64,000 bases of DNA from Methylobacterium mesophilicum SR1.6/6 (GTDB lineage Bacteria > Pseudomonadota > Alphaproteobacteria > Rhizobiales > Beijerinckiaceae): contig NZ_CP043538.1 of assembly GCF_000364445.2 (NCBI RefSeq), positions 1,061,612 through 1,125,611 on the forward strand, given 5' to 3'. The position numbers and the translations under genes are program-made. The notes under the pieces are model-generated. The model had not been told where the DNA came from. It worked only from the letters and a program-made list of their open reading frames with translations, and did no database searches. Positions 44,019-53,179 of the stretch are shown here, piece after piece (position 1 is the first letter of the stretch; every line of letters starts with the position of its first letter).

Positions 44019-44894
44019 TCAGGTGCGGAGCAGCTCGTTGATGGCGGTCTTCGACCGGGTGCCGGCATCGACGCGCTTGACGATCACCGCGCAGTACAGG
44101 CCCGGACCGGGCGAGCCGTCCGGCAGGGCCTTGCCGGGCATCGTGCCGGACACGACCACCGAGTAGGGCGGCACGCGGCCGTACATCACCTCGCCGGTGG
44201 TGCGGTCCACGATCTTGGTGGAGGCCCCGATATAGACGCCCATCGACAGGACGCTGCCCTGGCCGACGATCACGCCCTCGGCCACCTCGGCGCGGGCGCC
44301 GATGAAGCAATCGTCCTCGATGATCACCGGGTTGGCCTGGAGCGGCTCCAGCACGCCCGCGATGCCGGCGCCGCCCGAGATGTGGCAGTTCTTCCCCACC
44401 TGCGCGCAGGAGCCGATCGTCACCCAGGTGTCGACCATGGTGCCCTCGCCGACATGGGCGCCGAGATTGACGAAGCTCGGCATCAGCACGGCGCCCGGCG
44501 CGATGTAGGAGCCGCGACGGACGAAGCAGCCCGGCACCGCGCGCAGACCCGCGGCCCGGAATTCGGCCTCGCCCCAGCCGGCGAACTTGGAGGCGACCTT
44601 GTCCCACCAGGGAGCGCCGCCGGGGCCGCCCTCGATCGTCGCCATGTCGTTGAGGCGGAAGGAGAGCAGCACCGCCTTCTTGAGCCACTGGTTGACCACC
44701 CAGTCGTGGTTGCCGCTCTTCTCGGCGACGCGGGCCTTGCCCGAATCGAGCAGGTCCAGGGCCGCCTCGACGGCCTCGCGCACCGCGCCCTTCGTGGCGG
44801 TCGAGACGTTCGCGCGGTCCTCCCAGGCGGCTTCGATGGTCTGGGCGAGATCGGAATGGGGCATGCCGGCCTGAGACGGGGAGGGCTGAGACAT
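44019..44894 (-). CDS. dapD: 2,3,4,5-tetrahydropyridine-2,6-dicarboxylate N-succinyltransferase
   Basis: The product is 291 residues. The N-terminal helical domain ([16 protein letters not shown]) is followed by [10 protein letters not shown] and a left-handed beta-helix of hexapeptide repeats ([52 protein letters not shown]). It succinylates tetrahydrodipicolinate in lysine and meso-diaminopimelate synthesis. The usual neighbours dapC and dapE are absent here. Confidence 0.96.
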   Translation of the reverse strand: MSQPSPSQAGMPHSDLAQTIEAAWEDRANVSTATKGAVREAVEAALDLLDSGKARVAEKSGNHDWVVNQWLKKAVLLSFRLNDMATIEGGPGGAPWWDKVASKFAGWGEAEFRAAGLRAVPGCFVRRGSYIAPGAVLMPSFVNLGAHVGEGTMVDTWVTIGSCAQVGKNCHISGGAGIAGVLEPLQANPVIIEDDCFIGARAEVAEGVIVGQGSVLSMGVYIGASTKIVDRTTGEVMYGRVPPYSVVVSGTMPGKALPDGSPGPGLYCAVIVKRVDAGTRSKTAINELLRT

Positions 44895-45005
44895 GGAGAT
44901 CTGGACAACTCGTGCGACGGGAGCCCGTGCTTACAAGCGGGGCTCGGGCCTGTCACCTGAGGGGAGGGGAGGGGACGGCGCAGGCGGCGCGCACCGCCGT
45001 CATCC

Positions 45006-45455
45006 TCACGCGTCGTCGAGCAGAACCCGCACGCGGTCGAGATCGGTCACGAACGCCGCGAGATCCTCCGCCAGCGTGGCGTGGACCGCCTGCGCAGCCT
45101 CCGGAAATTCCTCCAGGACGCGGCGCATCAGAGTCGGGGTGATGCGCATGACTTCCGCGGGGCCCTCGGCCCGGGCCTGCGTGGGTCGCGTGCCGCGCAC
45201 GAACAGGGCGAGCTGCCCGATCACCGCGGACCGGCCGGCCCGCACCGGCTCGCCGCCGTGGCGCGGGGTCAGCCGGATCGTGCCGGACAGGACCACGAAG
45301 CCGCCATCCGCGGCGTCGCCGCGGTCGAACAGGAGGTCGCCGTCGGCGAGTTCGCGCCGCTCGGCCGCGAAGGTCAGCAGGCGCAGGGCATCACGGTCGA
45401 GGAAGCCGAATACCGGCGCGGCGGCGAGGATCGCGATGTCGTCGTCGAGCCCCAA
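45006..45455 (-). CDS. Cyclic-nucleotide-binding-domain protein without effector domain
   Basis: The product is 149 residues from a TTG at 45455, the first possible start after an in-frame stop. It is one cNMP/Crp-type beta-roll (FLDRDALRLLTFAAERRELADGDLLFDRGDAADGGFVVLSGTIRLTP ... IGQLALFVRGTRPTQARAEGPAEVMRI) followed by a helix. There is no DNA-binding HTH after it. The canonical phosphate-binding cassette GE-x-x-RxA is altered to GQLALFVRGTRPTQA. It lies 65 bp downstream of the response regulator and may share its transcript. Confidence 0.8.
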   Translation of the reverse strand: MGLDDDIAILAAAPVFGFLDRDALRLLTFAAERRELADGDLLFDRGDAADGGFVVLSGTIRLTPRHGGEPVRAGRSAVIGQLALFVRGTRPTQARAEGPAEVMRITPTLMRRVLEEFPEAAQAVHATLAEDLAAFVTDLDRVRVLLDDA

Positions 45456-45520
45456 GGAACCGCCCCATCAACCCTGCCGACCGGGATTGCAGGATCGATT
45501 ACACGCAAAAACCGGAACAG

Positions 45521-46207
45521 TCAGGGCAGCAATTTATATCCGCCACCCTCGGTGACGAGGATCGCCGCGGTGGCGGGGTTCGGCTCGATCTTCTGGCGCA
45601 GCCGGTAGATATGCGTCTCCAGCGTGTGGGTGGTGACGTGGGCGTTGTAGCCCCAGACCTCGGCGAGCAGGGTGTCGCGGTTCACCACGGCGCGCCCCGC
45701 CCGGTAGAGGAAGCGCAGGATCGCGGTCTCCTTCTCCGTGAGCTTCAGCTTCGAGCCGCGCTCGCCGACCAGCAGCTTGGCGCCGGGCCGGAACGTGTAG
45801 GGGCCGATCTGGAACACCGCGTCCTCGGAGGCCTCGTGGCTGCGCAGGTGCGCGCGGATCCGGGCCAGCAGGATGCCGAACTTGAACGGCTTGGTGACGT
45901 AGTCGTTGGCGCCGGCCTCCAGGCCCTCGACATGGTCGGCCTCGGAATCCTGCGCGGTCAGCATGATCACCGGGCCGCGGAAGCCGCCGGCCCGCATCCG
46001 GCGCACGGCCTCGCGCCCGTCGAGGTCGGGCAGGCCGACATCCATCACGGCGAGGTCGATGCGCTCCGAAGCGACCCGCCGGATCGCGTCCGCGGCGTTC
46101 GCTTCCGTGAACACCGAGAATTCCTCGCAGAGATCCAGCTGCTCGGTGAGGGTGTCGCGCAGGATCGCGTCGTCGTCGCAGATCAGCAGGCGGTAGGCGT
46201 TCGACAT
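45521..46207 (-). CDS. OmpR/PhoB-family response regulator
   Basis: The product is 228 residues. The receiver has the acidic pair CDDD near residue 10, the phospho-acceptor in AVMDVGLPDLDG, MLTAQDSE, and the lysine in YVTKPF. The winged-helix effector has LKLTEKETAILRFLYRAG, LLAEVWGYNAHVTTHTLETHIYRLRQKIEP. It is a DNA-binding regulator. No histidine kinase is adjacent, so it is an orphan within this window. Related orphan regulators in alphaproteobacteria control envelope or cell cycle, but an identity is not assigned. Confidence 0.92.
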   Translation of the reverse strand: MSNAYRLLICDDDAILRDTLTEQLDLCEEFSVFTEANAADAIRRVASERIDLAVMDVGLPDLDGREAVRRMRAGGFRGPVIMLTAQDSEADHVEGLEAGANDYVTKPFKFGILLARIRAHLRSHEASEDAVFQIGPYTFRPGAKLLVGERGSKLKLTEKETAILRFLYRAGRAVVNRDTLLAEVWGYNAHVTTHTLETHIYRLRQKIEPNPATAAILVTEGGGYKLLP

Positions 46208-46606
46208 CGTCCGGGTCCCAGAGCAAGCTGCGGGAAGGGGAGGGCCGCCTTCCGGTCGCAGCGTGCGATGACTAAATCTCGGCAGGATCGCGCGCGGCGA
46301 CTCTGCCGAGGCTTTTGTTTCCGCATCATTGTTCAGGCCGGACGCTGAACGCGCGGCGAACGAGGTTGCGGCGGCGGACTGGACGGGACCGGGATCCGGA
46401 GGCGTCGATCCCTCCGCCCAGGCGGTGGGTGGGTTCGCTCCCTGATCCCGACTCGGCGGTCCGGTTTCCGGCTAAGGATAGGGCAACGTTTGTGGCTGGA
46501 AATTGCCTTGTGCGCAATTGTTCACCGGTTTTGCTACGCGCTTCCGGTCCTGAGAGGCGCCACCCGGCCTCGGCGGCCCGGTGAGGACGAATAGCGGAGG
46601 GGTTGC
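46208..46606. other. Intergenic region between response regulator and transpeptidase
   Basis: This 399-bp divergent region carries no supported gene or repeat. It contains the 5' regions of both genes and a relatively AT-rich segment near 46470-46540 (GGATAGGGCAACGTTTGTGG). No specific operator was recognised. Confidence 0.5.
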
Positions 46607-47173
46607 GTGCGTCGACGGCAGAGTGAGCATCCCGAACCGATCCGTCAGACGCTGGGCGAGATCCGCGTGCGGGCGCTGGTCGGAGACCGGCGACGCGGGC
46701 AACTCCTGGTCGGCACGGCTGTGATTCCCTGCGCCCTCGGGGCCGGCGGCATCGTCGGCGACAAGCGCGAGGGCGACGGCGGCTCGCCGCGGGGACGCTT
46801 CCGCCTGCGGGGCGGCGCCTACCGGCCCGACCATCTCGGGATCCGTCCGCGCACGGCGCTGCCGCTCCGGGCGACCCGTCCCGATGACGGCTGGTGCGAC
46901 GACCGGCGCCACCGCCGCTACAACCAACCGATCCGCCTGCCGGCTCCGGGGGTGAGCGCCGAGGCGATGTGGCGGGGCGACGGGCTGTACGACGTGGTGA
47001 TCGACCTCGACTACAACCGCGCCCCGATCCGGAAGGGGCGGGGCTCGGCGATCTTCCTGCATGTCGCCCGGGAGGGCTACCGCCCGACGGAGGGCTGCGT
47101 CGCCCTGGCCCGGGCCGATCTGCTGCGGCTGCTCCGCCGGCTCGGACCGCGGACGCATCTGCGGATCGGGTGA
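46607..47173 (+). CDS. L,D-transpeptidase (YkuD) family protein
   Basis: The product is 188 residues from a GTG at 46607 behind GGAGGGG. The YkuD domain covers most of the protein. The catalytic block is IFLHVAREGYRPTEGCVALA, with histidine and nucleophilic cysteine correctly spaced. Family enzymes form 3-3 peptidoglycan cross-links or attach proteins to it. No signal peptide or membrane helix is visible at the N-terminus, which is typical of this short Rhizobiales subtype but leaves the export route unclear. Confidence 0.85.
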   Translation: MRRRQSEHPEPIRQTLGEIRVRALVGDRRRGQLLVGTAVIPCALGAGGIVGDKREGDGGSPRGRFRLRGGAYRPDHLGIRPRTALPLRATRPDDGWCDDRRHRRYNQPIRLPAPGVSAEAMWRGDGLYDVVIDLDYNRAPIRKGRGSAIFLHVAREGYRPTEGCVALARADLLRLLRRLGPRTHLRIG

Positions 47174-47176
47174 GGC

Positions 47177-47929
47177 TCACGCCTTCCGGGTTCGCGCCCC
47201 GAAGATCGCCGTCCCGACCCGGACATGGGTGGCACCGAGCTGGATCGCGGCCGGAAAATCCGCGCTCATGCCCATGGAGAGGATCGGCAGGTTGTGCGCC
47301 TTCGCGAGCCGGGCCAGCAGGGCGAAGTGGGCGGAGGGCGGATCCTCGGCCGGCGGGATGCACATCAGCCCCTGGATCGCCAGGCCGTGGGTCTCGCGAC
47401 ACTCGGACAGCAGGGTGTCGAGCTGGTCGGGCAGAACCCCGCCCTTCTGCGGCTCCGCGCCGGTGTTGACCTGGATCAGCAGCTTCGGCGTCCGGCTGGA
47501 CCGGTCGATTTCCTTGGCGAGCGCCGCCGCCAGCGACAGGCGGTCCAGGGAGTGGATCACGTCGAACAGCGCCACCGCCTCCCGCGCCTTGTTGGATTGC
47601 AGCGGGCCGACGAGGTGCAGCTCCACATCCGGATAGCGGGCCCGCAGGTCCGGCCACTTCGCGGTGGATTCCTGGACGTAGTTCTCGCCGAAGACCCGCT
47701 GTCCGGCCTTGAGCGCCGGCAGGATGCCGTCGGCCGGCACGGTCTTGGAGACCGCGACGAGCTGCACCGAGGCGGGGTCGCGCTCGGAATCCTCGGCCGC
47801 CCGGGCGATGGCGGCCCGCACCTCGGCGAGGCCGGCGGCGACGTCGGCCTGCCCCACCGGGGGCTTCTCAGTCCTGTGACCCATCCCGTCGGTCGGGAGG
47901 GCGTTCGTGTCGGTGGTCGCATCGTCCAT
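47177..47929 (-). CDS. yggS: PLP homeostasis protein YggS
   Basis: The product is 250 residues from the ATG at 47929. It has the PLP-lysine motif QLVAVSKTVPADGI, FGENYVQE, ELHLVGPLQSNKAREA, LLIQVNTGAEPQKGG and LSMGMSADFPAAIQLGATHVRVGTAIFG. YggS/PROSC proteins bind pyridoxal phosphate and balance its supply. The first ~27 residues are non-conserved. It is convergent with the transpeptidase gene, stop to stop 3 bp apart. Confidence 0.94.
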   Translation of the reverse strand: MDDATTDTNALPTDGMGHRTEKPPVGQADVAAGLAEVRAAIARAAEDSERDPASVQLVAVSKTVPADGILPALKAGQRVFGENYVQESTAKWPDLRARYPDVELHLVGPLQSNKAREAVALFDVIHSLDRLSLAAALAKEIDRSSRTPKLLIQVNTGAEPQKGGVLPDQLDTLLSECRETHGLAIQGLMCIPPAEDPPSAHFALLARLAKAHNLPILSMGMSADFPAAIQLGATHVRVGTAIFGARTRKA

Positions 47930-47974
47930 GGCGTGCCTGTCCTGTCGCTGCCGGGCGCCGGATTGCGCGACGGT

Positions 47975-48113
47975 CATCCCGTCCAACCGCCTCATCCTGC
48001 GGTGCCGGAGCGGCGCGGAGGCCTCGGAGGAGCCCTCCGGACACCACTGCGATCCCTGGAGCCCTCCTTCGAGGCGGCTTCGCCGCACCTCAGGATGAGG
48101 GGTGGATGGGATG
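47975..48113. repeat. Dispersed inverted repeat, family A, copy 4
   Basis: It starts CATCCCGTCCAACCGCCTCA and ends CACCTCAGGATGAGGGGTGG plus ATGGGATG. Inner arms GAGGCCTCGGAGGAGCCCTCC and TGGAGCCCTCCTTCGAGGC also pair. It lies between the divergent yggS and leuS genes. Confidence 0.85.
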
Positions 48114-48289
48114 ACCCCGCGGTTGAGTCCGCGTCGTGTACCGTTCCTGCCGACCTATGCGCTCGCGCGCCCCGCGCAAGTCCGAATCGCGCCCGCCGTT
48201 GACCGGCTCCGGCGCAGATATGCTATCGCGGCGCGACCGTGCCGCGGCCGTTTCCCGAACACCGTCGAGCCTCTGACCTCATCGGATCC

Positions 48290-50872
48290 ATGACCAGCAC
48301 CGCCCCCCAGCCCGTCGAGCGCTACAACGCCAAGGATGCCGAGCCGCGCTGGCAGGAAGCCTGGGCCGAGCAGCGCCTGTTCGAGACCGACAATTCCGAT
48401 TCGCGCCCGAAATACTACGTGCTGGAGATGTTCCCCTACCCGTCGGGGCGCATCCACATGGGCCATGTCCGCAACTACGCGATGGGCGACGTGGTCGCCC
48501 GCTACAAGCGCGCCCGCGGCTTCAACGTGCTGCACCCGATGGGCTGGGACGCGTTCGGCCTGCCGGCCGAGAACGCCGCCATGGAGCGCAAGGTCAACCC
48601 GCGGGACTGGACCTACGCCAACATCGCGTCGATGCGCGACCAGCTGAAGGCCATGGGCCTGTCGCTCGACTGGAGCCGGGAGATCGCGACCTGCGACCCC
48701 GACTACTACAAGCACCAGCAGCGCATGTTCCTGGACTTCCTGGAGAAGGGCCTGGTCACTCGCCGTACCGCCAAGGTGAACTGGGACCCGGTGGACCACA
48801 CGGTGCTGGCCAACGAGCAGGTGATCGACGGGCGCGGCTGGCGCTCGGGCGCGCTCGTGGAACAGCGCGAGCTGACCCAGTGGTTCTTCAAGATCACCGA
48901 CTTTGCCGAGGATCTGCTGACCGCCCTCGACGGTCTGGACCGCTGGCCGGACAAGGTCCGGCTGATGCAGAAGAACTGGATCGGCCGCTCGGAGGGTCTG
49001 GAGGTCCGGTTCGCCCTGGCGCGGCCGGTGGCCGGCGCCGGTGATTCGGTCACCGTCTACACGACCCGGCCCGACACGCTGTACGGCGCCAAGTTCCTGG
49101 CGATCGCGGCCGACCATCCCCTGGCGGCCGCTCTGGCCGTGGGCAGGCCGGACCTGCAGACCTTCATCGAGGAGTGCCGCCGCACCGGCACCGCCCAGGC
49201 CGCGATCGACACCGCCGAGAAGCACGGCTTCGACACCGGCCTGACCGTCCGCCACCCCCTGGACCCGTCCTGGGAGCTGCCGGTCTACGTGGCGAACTTC
49301 GTGCTGATGGAATACGGCACCGGCGCGGTGTTCGGCTGCCCGGCCCACGACCAGCGCGACCTCGATTTCGCGAACAAGTACGGGCTGGGCAACACGCCCG
49401 TCGTCTGCCCCGAGGGCCAGGACCCGGCGGCCTTCGTCGTCACCGACACCGCCTATGTCGAGGACGGGCGGATGATCAACTCGCGCTTCCTCGACGGGAT
49501 GAGCACGGCGGAGGCCTTCGAGGCCGTGGCCCGGCGGCTGGAAGGCGAGGGGATCGCGACCCGCAAGGTGCAGTTCCGCCTGCGCGACTGGGGCGTCTCG
49601 CGCCAGCGCTACTGGGGCTGCCCGATCCCGATCATCCACTGCGAGTCCTGCGGCCCGGTCCCCGTGCCGGTGGCGGAGCTGCCGGTGCGGCTGCCGGAGG
49701 AGGTCTCCTTCGAGCAGCCCGGCAACCCGCTGGAGCGCGACGCCGCGTGGCGGAACGTGCCCTGCCCGCATTGCGGCGCGCCGGCCCGGCGCGAGACCGA
49801 CACGATGGACACGTTCGTCGATTCGTCCTGGTACTACGCCCGCTTCACCGCGCCCTGGCTGGCGGACGCCCCCACCGACCGGGCGGTGGTCGACCGCTGG
49901 CTGGCGGTGGACCAGTATATCGGCGGCATCGAGCACGCGATCCTGCACCTGCTCTACGCGCGGTTCTTCATGCGCGCCATGTGCGAGACCGGCTGGGCCG
50001 GCACGCCTGAGCCCTTCGCGGGCCTGTTCACGCAGGGCATGGTCGTCCACGAGACCTACAAGGACGCCGCCGGCGCCTGGGTGCCCCCGGCCGAGGTCCG
50101 GATCACCGCCGAGGAGGGCGAGCGCCGCGCGTTTCACGTGAAAACTCAGGCGCCGGTCGCCATCGGCCCGATCGAGAAGATGTCGAAGTCGAAGAAGAAC
50201 GTGGTCGACCCCGACGACATCATCGCGAGCTACGGGGCCGACACGGCACGCTGGTTCATGCTGTCCGACTCGCCGCCCGAGCGCGACGTGATCTGGACCG
50301 AGGAGGGCGTGCAGGGCGCAGCCCGCTTCGTCCAGAAGGTCTGGCGGCTGGTGAACGCTGCCGGGCAGGCGACCGGCGACGGCGCCGCGGACCTCGCCCT
50401 GCGCAAGGCCGCCCACCGGGCGCTGGCCTCCGTGCAGGACGATATCGAGCGCCTGCGCTTCAACCGCTGCGTGGCCCATATCTACACCCTGGCCAACGCC
50501 CTGGAGGAGGGCCTGCGCGGCCCGGTCTCGCCGGCGGCTGCCAAGGAAGCGGCCGGGATCCTGGTGCAGCTCATCGCGCCGATGATGCCGCATCTGGCGG
50601 AAGAGTGCTGGGCCGTGCTGGGGCGCCCGGGCCTCGTCGCCCAGGCCCCCTGGCCGGAGGCGGAGGCCGGCCTCCTCGTCGAGGACGAGATCACCCTGCC
50701 GGTCCAGATCAACGGCAAGAAGCGCGCGGACGTCACCGTGAAGCGGGACGCCGACGCCCAGGCCGTGGAGGCCGCCACCCTGGCGCTGGAGGCGGTGCAG
50801 ACGATCCTGGAGGGGCGGGCGCCCCGCAAGGTGATCGTGGTGCCGGGGCGGATCGTGAACCTGGTGGTGTGA
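48290..50872 (+). CDS. leuS: Leucyl-tRNA synthetase
   Basis: The product is 860 residues from the ATG at 48290. The class I signatures are HMGH at 56-59 ([18 protein letters not shown]) and MSKSKKN near 630. The CP1 editing domain has [23 protein letters not shown] and [18 protein letters not shown] zinc-like [30 protein letters not shown] region follows. It charges tRNA-Leu. Normally grouped with lptE and holA, it is here separated from them by 9.8 kb and on the opposite strand. A partial parS-like sequence lies inside at 50130-50145. Confidence 0.98.
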   Translation: MTSTAPQPVERYNAKDAEPRWQEAWAEQRLFETDNSDSRPKYYVLEMFPYPSGRIHMGHVRNYAMGDVVARYKRARGFNVLHPMGWDAFGLPAENAAMERKVNPRDWTYANIASMRDQLKAMGLSLDWSREIATCDPDYYKHQQRMFLDFLEKGLVTRRTAKVNWDPVDHTVLANEQVIDGRGWRSGALVEQRELTQWFFKITDFAEDLLTALDGLDRWPDKVRLMQKNWIGRSEGLEVRFALARPVAGAGDSVTVYTTRPDTLYGAKFLAIAADHPLAAALAVGRPDLQTFIEECRRTGTAQAAIDTAEKHGFDTGLTVRHPLDPSWELPVYVANFVLMEYGTGAVFGCPAHDQRDLDFANKYGLGNTPVVCPEGQDPAAFVVTDTAYVEDGRMINSRFLDGMSTAEAFEAVARRLEGEGIATRKVQFRLRDWGVSRQRYWGCPIPIIHCESCGPVPVPVAELPVRLPEEVSFEQPGNPLERDAAWRNVPCPHCGAPARRETDTMDTFVDSSWYYARFTAPWLADAPTDRAVVDRWLAVDQYIGGIEHAILHLLYARFFMRAMCETGWAGTPEPFAGLFTQGMVVHETYKDAAGAWVPPAEVRITAEEGERRAFHVKTQAPVAIGPIEKMSKSKKNVVDPDDIIASYGADTARWFMLSDSPPERDVIWTEEGVQGAARFVQKVWRLVNAAGQATGDGAADLALRKAAHRALASVQDDIERLRFNRCVAHIYTLANALEEGLRGPVSPAAAKEAAGILVQLIAPMMPHLAEECWAVLGRPGLVAQAPWPEAEAGLLVEDEITLPVQINGKKRADVTVKRDADAQAVEAATLALEAVQTILEGRAPRKVIVVPGRIVNLVV
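50130..50145. other. parS-like site 3 (13/16, inside leuS)
   Basis: CGTTTCACGTGAAAAC keeps the 13-base core GTTTCACGTGAAA but differs from the consensus at three outer bases. It encodes FHVKT within LeuS. Whether ParB binds it is uncertain. Confidence 0.5.
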
Positions 50873-50993
50873 AGCGTCCGGGTCGATTCGGAGAGCCGTT
50901 TTAGAGAGCGACCCGCCAACCGGCAGACCCATCCGGGCGCAGGGCTCCGAATTCGGGCCAACGAGATCTGGCTCCCGCGCGCAGGAACAACAT

Positions 50994-51113
50994 CGTCATT
51001 CCGGGACTGTGGAGCAGGGCCCGGAATCCGGATCCACAACGCGCACGGCACGGCGGGCGATTCGGGATCGCCCGCCTGCGGCGTGCTCCTCCGGGGCCGG
51101 GCTCGCCTGCGGC
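50994..51113 (-). repeat. Dispersed repeat, family D, copy 2
   Basis: CGTCATTCCGGGACTGTGGA ... CCGGGCTCGCCTGCGGC is the reverse-complement relative of 6861-6961. It contains an inner inverted pair (GCGGGCGATTCGGGATCGCCCGC). It lies between leuS and the terC gene, whose 267-bp gap holds nothing else recognisable. Confidence 0.65.
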
Positions 51114-51139
51114 CTCGGTTTGATCACTCGGACACGGCC

Positions 51140-51907
51140 TCAGGCCCGCCGCGCCTGATCGACCGGCGCAACGGCCTCTCCCTTGGCACCCCGCCTGCGC
51201 CGCCGGGCCAGCATGTTGAGCCCCTCGACGCCGGCCGAGAACGCCATGGCGGTGTAGATGTAGCCCTTCGGCACGTGCGCGCCGAACCCTTCGGCGATCA
51301 GCGTCATGCCGATCATGATCAGGAAGCCCAGGGCCAGCATCACCACCGTGGGGTTGCGGGCGATGAAGGCCGAGAGCGGCTCGGCCGCCACCAGCATCAC
51401 GATCACGGCGACCACCACCGCCACCATCATCACCGGCACGTGCTCGGTCATGCCGACCGCCGTGATGATCGAGTCGATGGAGAAGACGAGATCGAGAAGC
51501 AGGATCTGGCCGATCGCCGCGCCGAAACCGAGGCTGCCGCCGCCCTCCTTCGCGTCGGGGTCGGGATCGACCGTGTGGTGGATCTCCTTGGTGGCCTTCC
51601 ACAGCAGGAACAGGCCGCCGCCGATCAGGATCATGTCGCGCCAGGAGAAGTCCTGGCCGAGGATCGAGAAGACCGGCTCGGTCAGGTGCACGATGAACGC
51701 CACCGTGCCGAGCAGGCCCAGCCGCAGGATCAGCGCCAGCCCGATTCCGATGCGCCGTGCCCGGGTCTGCTGACCCGCCGGCAGCTTGTTGGTCAGGATC
51801 GAGATGAAGATCAGGTTGTCGACGCCGAGCACCACCTCCATCACCACCAGGGTGGCGAGGGCGGCCCAGACGGCGGGCTGGCTGGCGAGTTGGAGCAGGT
51901 CGGTCAC
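51140..51907 (-). CDS. TerC family integral membrane protein
   Basis: The product is 255 residues from a GTG at 51907 that overlaps the stop codon of the upstream lipid kinase gene (GTGA). About seven transmembrane segments are present. Family hallmarks are [24 protein letters not shown] and [26 protein letters not shown], with the conserved acidic residues in membrane segments. TerC proteins are linked to tellurite resistance and metal (manganese) export. The C-terminus is Arg-rich. Confidence 0.9.
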   Translation of the reverse strand: MTDLLQLASQPAVWAALATLVVMEVVLGVDNLIFISILTNKLPAGQQTRARRIGIGLALILRLGLLGTVAFIVHLTEPVFSILGQDFSWRDMILIGGGLFLLWKATKEIHHTVDPDPDAKEGGGSLGFGAAIGQILLLDLVFSIDSIITAVGMTEHVPVMMVAVVVAVIVMLVAAEPLSAFIARNPTVVMLALGFLIMIGMTLIAEGFGAHVPKGYIYTAMAFSAGVEGLNMLARRRRRGAKGEAVAPVDQARRA

Positions 51908-52869
51908 AGGCGGGGCGCCTCGCTGGTCGGAAACAGGCGGCTGCCGAAGGAGCTGCCGAGGGAAGCGAGGTCGAACGGGGCGGGCCCGCGCACCGGCTCC
52001 GGGGCGAAGACCTGCAGGATCTTCGGGATCACCTTGAAGTGGGCCGGCGTGTGCGTGGTCAGCTCGCCGTCGGTGTTCACCGGCCGGGGCTTGCGGGTCG
52101 AGAGCCGGATCTCCTGGGCGTGGAAGGCCCGCACGTCGGCGGCGCGGCCGTGCGTGCCCCGCCGCAGCGCGGGGAGCAGCGCGAGCAGCCGCCACCAGTG
52201 GTTGATCTCCAGGCTGTAGAAATCGAGCTTGCCGTCATCCACCGCGGCGCTCTCGGCCACCGTCATGCCGCCGCCGTAGTGGCGGCCGTTGCCGACCGAG
52301 ACCTGGATGGTGGTGACCTTCTCCACCGTGCCGTCGTGCTCGATCGTCACCGTGAAGGGCCGGACCCGGCGCAGGACCCGAACGGCCGCGACGGCGTAGC
52401 CGAGCACGCCGAACGTCTTCTTCGATTCGGCGGTGAGCTCGCCCGCGAGTTCCGCCGAGAACCCGACGCTCGCCACGTTGAAGAAATAATGGCCGTTGAC
52501 CCAGCCGAGATCCACGGGCCGCGCCTGCGCAGTCGGGATGAAGCGTGCCGCCGCCAGGGGATCCGGCGGCAGGCTCAGCGAGCGGGCGAGGTCGTTGGCC
52601 GTGCCGAGCGGCAGGATGGCCAGCGGCAGGCCGCTCTCGACCAGCGCGGGCGCGGCGTGGTTCATGGTACCGTCGCCGCCCCCGAGGATCACGAGGTCGA
52701 CCTTGCCGGCCCCGGCGCGGATCACGTCGCGGCACTCGGCGTCCGGCGGCGGCTCGACCGGCTCGATGCCGCCCTCCCGGAGGATGCGGCGCACCTCCTC
52801 CAGGTCGAGCCCGCCGTTGCGGGCCTTGGCGTTGCAGATGAGCAGCGCCCGGCGCTGGACGGTGCTCAT
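51904..52869 (-). CDS. Diacylglycerol kinase-family lipid kinase (YegS-like)
   Basis: The product is 321 residues. The catalytic motif [17 protein letters not shown] (GGGDGT at 63-68) is followed by [30 protein letters not shown] and [28 protein letters not shown], and a late [19 protein letters not shown]. The cytosolic enzyme phosphorylates diacylglycerol or related lipids. Translational coupling with the TerC gene is shown by the 4-base overlap. Confidence 0.92.
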   Translation of the reverse strand: MSTVQRRALLICNAKARNGGLDLEEVRRILREGGIEPVEPPPDAECRDVIRAGAGKVDLVILGGGDGTMNHAAPALVESGLPLAILPLGTANDLARSLSLPPDPLAAARFIPTAQARPVDLGWVNGHYFFNVASVGFSAELAGELTAESKKTFGVLGYAVAAVRVLRRVRPFTVTIEHDGTVEKVTTIQVSVGNGRHYGGGMTVAESAAVDDGKLDFYSLEINHWWRLLALLPALRRGTHGRAADVRAFHAQEIRLSTRKPRPVNTDGELTTHTPAHFKVIPKILQVFAPEPVRGPAPFDLASLGSSFGSRLFPTSEAPRL

Positions 52870-53179
52870 CGCGGGATCCCGGCCTGCGGGCCGGCCGGCG
52901 TCTCGGTCTCAGGTCGGACCACGGAATCCTCGATGCGCGGCGGCGCGGTGCGGAAGGGATGAGAACCTGGGAACAGCCTCAGGCCCGGCAAGGCCAAGGC
53001 TGTCCCCGACTTGGTACCCAAACGCACGAACGCAACCCCATCATCCCCGCAATCCAGGGCTGGTCGCGGCCGAATCATCCGGCAGGATGGTGGACGCGCC
53101 CGAGCCGTCCATGAAGCGCCTCGGACAGGCGGGCGCGTTCCGCCATCAGACGTCAGACCCGGCCGCCAGGAAGGCACCG
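52870..53179. other. Intergenic region with stem-loop
   Basis: This 310-bp divergent gap holds no supported gene. GAACAGCCT (52971) can pair with AGGCTGTCC (52996-53004), giving a bulged stem. Its role is unknown. Confidence 0.4.
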
